Source of the DNA: Chloroflexota bacterium
Lineage (GTDB): Bacteria > Chloroflexota > Anaerolineae > Caldilineales > Caldilineaceae
Assembly: GCA_003577005.1 (NCBI GenBank)
Contig: QEUW01000187.1
Coordinates: 1-19,680 of the forward strand
Length of the DNA: 19,680 nt
Direction: 5' to 3'
This document shows positions 15,312 to 19,680 of this stretch, piece by piece. The notes beneath the pieces were generated by a model. The model saw only the letters and a program-made list of their open reading frames with translations, searched no databases and had not been told where the DNA came from. Position 1 is the first letter of the stretch. Every line of letters begins with the position of its first letter. The position numbers and the translations under genes were made by a program.

Positions 15312-18300
15312 ATGCAGACGCATCATCTGTCTCGTTTCCCCTCACGGATTCGATGGCTTCGTATGGCTTTCCTTGCGCCGGTCCTCATCCTGTTCCTCAC
15401 TGTAGCAAACATCACAACACCGCGCATCGTACGGGCGCAAGAGGCTCCCCACACAGTGGCAGCGCCCCAGGCCGAAAAAGTTGTCGACAATGTCAAGATC
15501 ATCGCTGATGTGTTCGAAGAGATCGGCGGTTCCGACAGCGGCTTTTTTATTGCTCGCGGCAACGTGCGTATCGGTCTCCAAACCGGCGACCCGCTCATCA
15601 AACTGGAGAACACCGGCCCCATCGACGACCCCTTCCCCGATGAAGACCCCGACCACGCCATTGTCGCCTGTACCCCTGATGAATGTATGGTGGCCGGCAA
15701 GATCAGCTGGATCACCGACCCAGACGGTGCGCTGATCGAGACCGGCTTCAACGACAACGGCATCCGCGAGGGGGTAGAACTGCTGACGGCCGAGGGTAAA
15801 CTGGTGCGTCCGGCCAAGCCGGTCGATGGCGTCGCCATCCGCAACAGTTCGCAGAAGCTCCTCTTCCTGGATCGCCTGCAGATGCGTGATTTCTTCAAGA
15901 GCGACGACCCTAACGAGTTCAAGGACATTAACTTTACCTTTGACCTGAACACCAAGAAGTTCACCGGAGAGGTGCCGCTCACATTGCGCTTGCTGGACGA
16001 TAGCGAGAACCCCGACCTCAAGCTCACTTCGGTCGTGATCGTCGATGAGCGCGGCAGGGTTACCGGCAGCATCAATGGCTTCAAGGCTCGCCTGGCCGGG
16101 CTGCTCATCAGCATCAGTTCGATTGTGGTCAAGGTGGGCGAGTTCGAGGCGGGCAAGGCCGACATCCTCCGCGCCGACAACCCCGACCTGCCCAACCTCG
16201 ACCCCACCGACCCGCAAGTGGTCTTCTCGTTCGAAAAGCTGCGCTACAAGGACGGGCGCTTTAGCATCGCCGGCGTTACCACCCCCATCAAAGATTGGAG
16301 CTTTGGCGATGTCTTCCGCATGACCAGCCAGTCGATTGGCCTGAGCAACGATGTGCAGACGCAGACCGCCTTCTTCACCATCAACTCGACGCTCGAATTT
16401 GGCGCGGTGGCCGAAGACCCTTCCAAACTGCCCATCACCATCCGCATCAGCCGCAAGATTGTGGACGGCGTGGGCAAGCCGATTCTGGAGGCGGGGCTGC
16501 AGAACATCTCGCCCAAACTGGGGGTCTTCAAGGTCAATTTGCAAGGTGTTCGCCTGGTCGGCGACCCGGCCGACAACTTCTTTGGCATCAAGGCCGACAC
16601 GGCGGCGCTCCAGTGGCCCCAGCATTTGGGGGGCAAGACGGCTGCTGGTGTAGGCAACTTCCGCCTCGGCATCAACAAGGACAAACAGGTGCAATTCAAC
16701 CTGGCCAACGGCACCGTCAGCACACCCGAATTCGAGAGTGGCGTGCTCAAGGGCACCTTAGCCGGCACAGTCAGCGTCGTCCAGGAGACGGTCACCTTTG
16801 TGTTGAGCGGCAATCTCAACATCAAGCTGGCCGGCAACACCAACGTAGGCGTCGGCGCCAATCTCACCATGCGCGCCGGCAAGAATGTCTGTGCGGACAC
16901 GGGTTCAACCGAACTGGTGTCACCGATCATCAAAAAGCCCAATGCACCGTCGCCCAACTGTTTGAAACGCTATGAAGAGAGCCTGTCGGCGTTCAACATC
17001 AAGATCGCCGGCTTTGGGCTGGGCGTCCAGAATGCGCGTGGGTTGGAAGATGGCGGTTTTGCCGCCGATGTCGTCAGCCTGACCTTGCCCCAGGGCATCA
17101 ATGGCCTCAACGGGACGATCAACGGCTTTGTCATGCACGGCGATGGCCGGGTGGAGATCGCCGGTGGCGGTTTCGAGCTCTCGCCCATTGCGGTTGGCGG
17201 TGTACAATTCGTCGGGCTGAAAGGCTCCTTTGTCAAAAAACTAGACGGCGGCTATGAGTTTGTCGCTGGCGGCAAGATGCCGTTGCCCGGTGTTGAACCC
17301 GGCGCCAACGGGCCGGGTATCTCCGCCTCGGTCACCATTCGCGCCACCGCTGCGGGGAGCTTTGGCGGCATGGGCGTGGAGGTTGCCTTCACTGCCGCGC
17401 CAGGCACGGGCATGCCCATCGGCTCAACCGGCATGGAACTGACGCGGATCGGCGGGGTTTTTGACCTCAACGCCGGCACCGTCACCATCGGCGTCTCCAT
17501 GCGCGCTTCGACGCTGGCGCGCATCCCGGCGCCGCTCAATTTGCCCCTGGCCTCCATCGATGGCAATGCGTCGCTCCAGATCAATCCCTTCCTCTTCACT
17601 ACCAACGCCCGGCTCTCGGTCTTGATCTTCGAAGTGGCGTCGGCCAGCGTCAAGATCGGCCACCAGCAGGGCTTTAGCGGCGGCAACGGCATGCATGTCC
17701 AGTTTCAGGTGAACGGCGTCATCGTCCACGGCAACGCCCAGCTGCGCGTGGGCCGGGTGACGGTCAACGGCGAGCTAAAAAATCGCTTTGCCGCCTCGGC
17801 CTCGTTCTTTGTGGGGCTGGAAAAGGGTCAGTTTGGCACGTTGTTGCCTCCCTTCAACATCAATGTGGCCGGCGTCTCCTTTGCCGGTGGCCGCTTCAAG
17901 GACAAGCGCAGCAGCCCCGAACGTGAAACCGCCGGTCTGCTGGGCACCGTCTGTGTCGGGCCCTTCTGCGGCACACTCTTTGCCGATATGAGCACCTCCG
18001 GCCCCAAAGTGGACCTGGTCAACCAGAACAAGTTCGAATTGATCGATTCCGCCGCGGTGCGCATGGCGGCTGCGCAGGGCAGGGCCGGGTTTGGCAGCCG
18101 CGCGCTGAGCGTGGCAGAAGCCCAGGCCGCCGGTCTGGTATTGGCCGCCAACCAGATCAGCGGCGTTGAGGCGATTTTGCAGGACTCGATCCCCGTGGTC
18201 ATTACGCAGACCACGACTCTGGTGGTTGGCATTGAATACGCCAGCGGCGACCCGCTTTTGCGGCTGCAACTGCCCGACAACAGCGAACTGACCGAACAGA

Positions 18301-19532
18301 CGGTCGACAACAGCAGCCAGCTCTTCCTGCGCGACACCCACCCCGTCAGCGGCACGTCGCAGGTCTTCATCCTGGGTGGCGCAACGCCGGGCGCCTATAC
18401 GCTCTTCATCGACAATGCCCCGGTCGATTACCGGAAGGTGTCGTACACGCTCAACAATCCGCCCGCGGTGACAATCACAGCGGCGACCTGTGGCGGCGCA
18501 ACCGTGGCTGGTGTGACAGTTACCTGCGATGGCGCACCCGCCGGCAGCCAGGTGACGCTCGACTGGGAGGCCAGCGACATCGACAGCGAGGAGGTGCAGA
18601 TCAGCATTGGCTATGCGCCCGTCCCGACCGACACCTCACCCATCGACTTTACGGCCATCGAACTGCTCGTTGAGGGCCAACCGCTCGGTTCCGGCCAGTT
18701 CACCTGGGAGCTGAGCGAGATTCCGACCGGTCGTTACAAGCTGGCGGTCATCGCCGAGGATGGCTCGAATGCGCCGGTCGTTGCCTACAGCGAGTTGACG
18801 GTGGATGTGCTTGACCAGCGCCCGCCCGCCGTGCCCGCCGGCTTGCAGGGCATCCCCCAGGCCGGGGAGTTGCTCGTCCGTTGGGAGCAGAACGGCGAGC
18901 GCGACCTGGCCGGCTACGAGATCGGTTTTGGCGTGGTACAGGACAGCAACCCCGACACACCCGACCACTTTGTCTACACCCGTAACATGGGGCCCAAGGA
19001 TGTCATCACCGGCACGAGCAACATTGTGGATGGCAAGCTCTGGGGGCTGGACGACGATGTGGACATCTACTACAGCATCCGCGCCTATGACCTGAGCGGC
19101 AACTACAGCAACTGGGCGCCCATGCAGGTCGCCAAACCGTGGCCGCTTTCACCTCAGGGCTGGACCCCCACACCCAACAGCGAAGAGGTCGAGGCCGCGA
19201 CGGTCATCGATGTGGCCTTTGCCACGCCGCTCAACCCGGCGACCCTGGCCGATGCGCTCACGGTTGTCGCCAGCGACGGCACGGGGGTCACCGGCGAGAT
19301 CGAACACATCACCAACCTGGACAGCACAGCCGTCTTGGGTCTGCGCCTGACGCCGGCCCAGCGGCTTCAGGGTGAGACGAGCTACACCGTCACCGTCAAG
19401 GGTGGCGCAACGGGCGTCACCGCCACCGATGGCCGCCAGATGCCAGCGGACTATCGCTGGAGCTTCACCGTCGGTGTGTCCGAAGCGACGCCGGACGACT
19501 TCCCCCTCTTCCTGCCGCTGGTGAACCGGTAA
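15312..19532 (+). CDS. Giant secreted beta-repeat protein with Fn3 and Big_5-like C-terminus
   Basis: The product is about 1406 residues. A signal peptide (basic start, LAPVLILFLTVANI, cleavage near VRA at 42) precedes some 900 residues of alternating beta-strands without a family I recognise. They include repeated G-x-hydrophobic-x-G/N patterns such as INGLNGTINGFVMHGDG and FKVNLQGVRLVGDPADNFFG. Paired cysteines occur near residues 120-125, 527/550, 880-886 and 1060/1072. About 1171-1276 is an Fn3 domain (PPAVPAGLQGIP, LLVRWEQN, DLAGYEIGFG, YYSIRAYDLSGNYS). About 1277-1393 is a Big_5-like Ig domain (PTPNSEEVEAATVIDVAFATPL ... YRWSFTVG). The last residues are DDFPLFLPLVNR. The ATG at 15312 is preferred because AGGAG (15298-15302) lies nine bases upstream; an ATG at 15306 would leave only three. 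A structural surface protein or a lipid/polysaccharide-handling beta-groove are both possible. Confidence 0.87.
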   Translation: MQTHHLSRFPSRIRWLRMAFLAPVLILFLTVANITTPRIVRAQEAPHTVAAPQAEKVVDNVKIIADVFEEIGGSDSGFFIARGNVRIGLQTGDPLIKLENTGPIDDPFPDEDPDHAIVACTPDECMVAGKISWITDPDGALIETGFNDNGIREGVELLTAEGKLVRPAKPVDGVAIRNSSQKLLFLDRLQMRDFFKSDDPNEFKDINFTFDLNTKKFTGEVPLTLRLLDDSENPDLKLTSVVIVDERGRVTGSINGFKARLAGLLISISSIVVKVGEFEAGKADILRADNPDLPNLDPTDPQVVFSFEKLRYKDGRFSIAGVTTPIKDWSFGDVFRMTSQSIGLSNDVQTQTAFFTINSTLEFGAVAEDPSKLPITIRISRKIVDGVGKPILEAGLQNISPKLGVFKVNLQGVRLVGDPADNFFGIKADTAALQWPQHLGGKTAAGVGNFRLGINKDKQVQFNLANGTVSTPEFESGVLKGTLAGTVSVVQETVTFVLSGNLNIKLAGNTNVGVGANLTMRAGKNVCADTGSTELVSPIIKKPNAPSPNCLKRYEESLSAFNIKIAGFGLGVQNARGLEDGGFAADVVSLTLPQGINGLNGTINGFVMHGDGRVEIAGGGFELSPIAVGGVQFVGLKGSFVKKLDGGYEFVAGGKMPLPGVEPGANGPGISASVTIRATAAGSFGGMGVEVAFTAAPGTGMPIGSTGMELTRIGGVFDLNAGTVTIGVSMRASTLARIPAPLNLPLASIDGNASLQINPFLFTTNARLSVLIFEVASASVKIGHQQGFSGGNGMHVQFQVNGVIVHGNAQLRVGRVTVNGELKNRFAASASFFVGLEKGQFGTLLPPFNINVAGVSFAGGRFKDKRSSPERETAGLLGTVCVGPFCGTLFADMSTSGPKVDLVNQNKFELIDSAAVRMAAAQGRAGFGSRALSVAEAQAAGLVLAANQISGVEAILQDSIPVVITQTTTLVVGIEYASGDPLLRLQLPDNSELTEQTVDNSSQLFLRDTHPVSGTSQVFILGGATPGAYTLFIDNAPVDYRKVSYTLNNPPAVTITAATCGGATVAGVTVTCDGAPAGSQVTLDWEASDIDSEEVQISIGYAPVPTDTSPIDFTAIELLVEGQPLGSGQFTWELSEIPTGRYKLAVIAEDGSNAPVVAYSELTVDVLDQRPPAVPAGLQGIPQAGELLVRWEQNGERDLAGYEIGFGVVQDSNPDTPDHFVYTRNMGPKDVITGTSNIVDGKLWGLDDDVDIYYSIRAYDLSGNYSNWAPMQVAKPWPLSPQGWTPTPNSEEVEAATVIDVAFATPLNPATLADALTVVASDGTGVTGEIEHITNLDSTAVLGLRLTPAQRLQGETSYTVTVKGGATGVTATDGRQMPADYRWSFTVGVSEATPDDFPLFLPLVNR

Positions 19533-19543
19533 GTTTCGTATTT

Positions 19544-19560
19544 CAGGTGACAGTCACCTG
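19544..19560. promoter_or_regulatory. Perfect 8-bp palindrome overlapping a -35 box (putative operator)
   Basis: caggtgac, a single central base, then gtcacctg form a perfect palindrome 12 bp after the preceding stop codon. The -35 hexamer GTGACA (19547-19552) lies inside it, so a dimeric regulator bound here would block the promoter. Alternatively it is only a small hairpin at the end of the upstream transcript; no T-run follows. Confidence 0.5.
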
Positions 19561-19575
19561 GTTATCTGCTATAAT
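19547..19575 (+). promoter_or_regulatory. Near-consensus extended -10 sigma-70 promoter
   Basis: GTGACA (five of six consensus bases), a 17-bp spacer and TGCTATAAT with a perfect TATAAT (19570-19575) lie upstream of the partial gene at the right edge. Transcription would start near 19582, leaving a leader of about 37 nt with a ggaaaagg ribosome site. Confidence 0.75.
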
Positions 19576-19618
19576 ACAGACGAAAACAGATCACTTCCAG
19601 CTCATGGAAAAGGCCGCG

Positions 19619-19680
19619 ATGAGCACATCGTACGATGACTACGACAGTCCATGGAAGAATGCGCTCGAGGAGTATTTTGA
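19619..19680 (+). CDS. 5' end of an Rpn/DUF4351-type PD-(D/E)XK nuclease family gene (partial)
   Basis: Only the first 20 codons are in the window: MSTSYDDYDSPWKNALEEYF. The YDSPWK.ALE.YF opening is what I know from the Rpn-like transposase/DUF4351 proteins common in Chloroflexota and Cyanobacteria, whose following residues carry a nuclease-like core. These proteins are linked to recombination or phage defence. The ATG at 19619 has a ggaaaagg site upstream; an in-frame ATG at 19604 lacks one. The identification rests on a very short stretch and needs the neighbouring sequence. Confidence 0.6.
   Translation, partial: MSTSYDDYDSPWKNALEEYF

Noticed and set aside
15342..16694. Long open frame on the minus strand (450 codons)
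   Set aside because: It lies wholly antisense to the giant plus-strand gene, is a by-product of GC-rich codon use, and its translation shows no domain or signal.
19503..19532. LPXTG-type sortase signal at the C-terminus of the third giant protein
   Set aside because: The tail FLPLVNR lacks the TG and there is no following membrane helix and basic end; the same holds for the FLPILMN tail.

Overview
The window looks like a GC-rich chromosome of a Chloroflexota bacterium (Anaerolineae/Caldilinea type). This is an inference from gene content, not from a marker gene. The pointers are a very large secreted protein made of DUF11 repeats, two giant secreted proteins ending in a short hydrophobic FLP(L/I) tail, type ISP restriction relics, DUF433/DUF5615 and MazF-type toxin-antitoxin pairs, and many small palindromic repeats between genes. 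No rRNA, tRNA or CRISPR array was seen.

Layout. On the minus strand, 52-2122 holds a two-gene unit: a DUF4058-like protein, probably read from a leaderless promoter, overlapping an unusual enolase whose catalytic-site sequence departs from the family. Divergent from it is a CBM9-like protein (2256-2942) with a repeat element inserted in frame. From 3041 to 4788 lies a small defence/stability islet. It contains an intact antitoxin-MazF pair joined by a GTGA overlap, the collapsed remains of a type ISP restriction-modification enzyme, and a DUF433-DUF5615 pair joined by an ATGA overlap whose toxin carries a one-base frameshift. A nucleoside hydrolase follows (4838-5719).

Between the nucleoside hydrolase and the convergent giant gene sits a non-autonomous transposon-like element (5813-6015). 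It has perfect terminal inverted repeats and two identical 52-bp hairpin-forming tandem units. Its insertion site is the stop codon of the giant gene.

The second half (6012-19532) is a cluster of three large exported proteins. The first is a 2098-residue protein with nine DUF11-like domains and two tandem SdrD-B-like calcium-loop domains. The second is a 713-residue protein with RTX calcium repeats and two recurrent domains that have no known function. The third is a protein of about 1406 residues rich in beta-strand repeats, ending in Fn3 and Big_5-like domains. The first and third end in matching FLPILMN / FLPLVNR tails, which may be a shared sorting or surface-retention signal. I infer that together they build cell-surface or sheath material. 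No exporter, sortase or protease for them lies in the window.

The right edge holds the start of an Rpn/DUF4351-type nuclease gene behind a near-consensus extended -10 promoter whose -35 box lies inside a palindrome.
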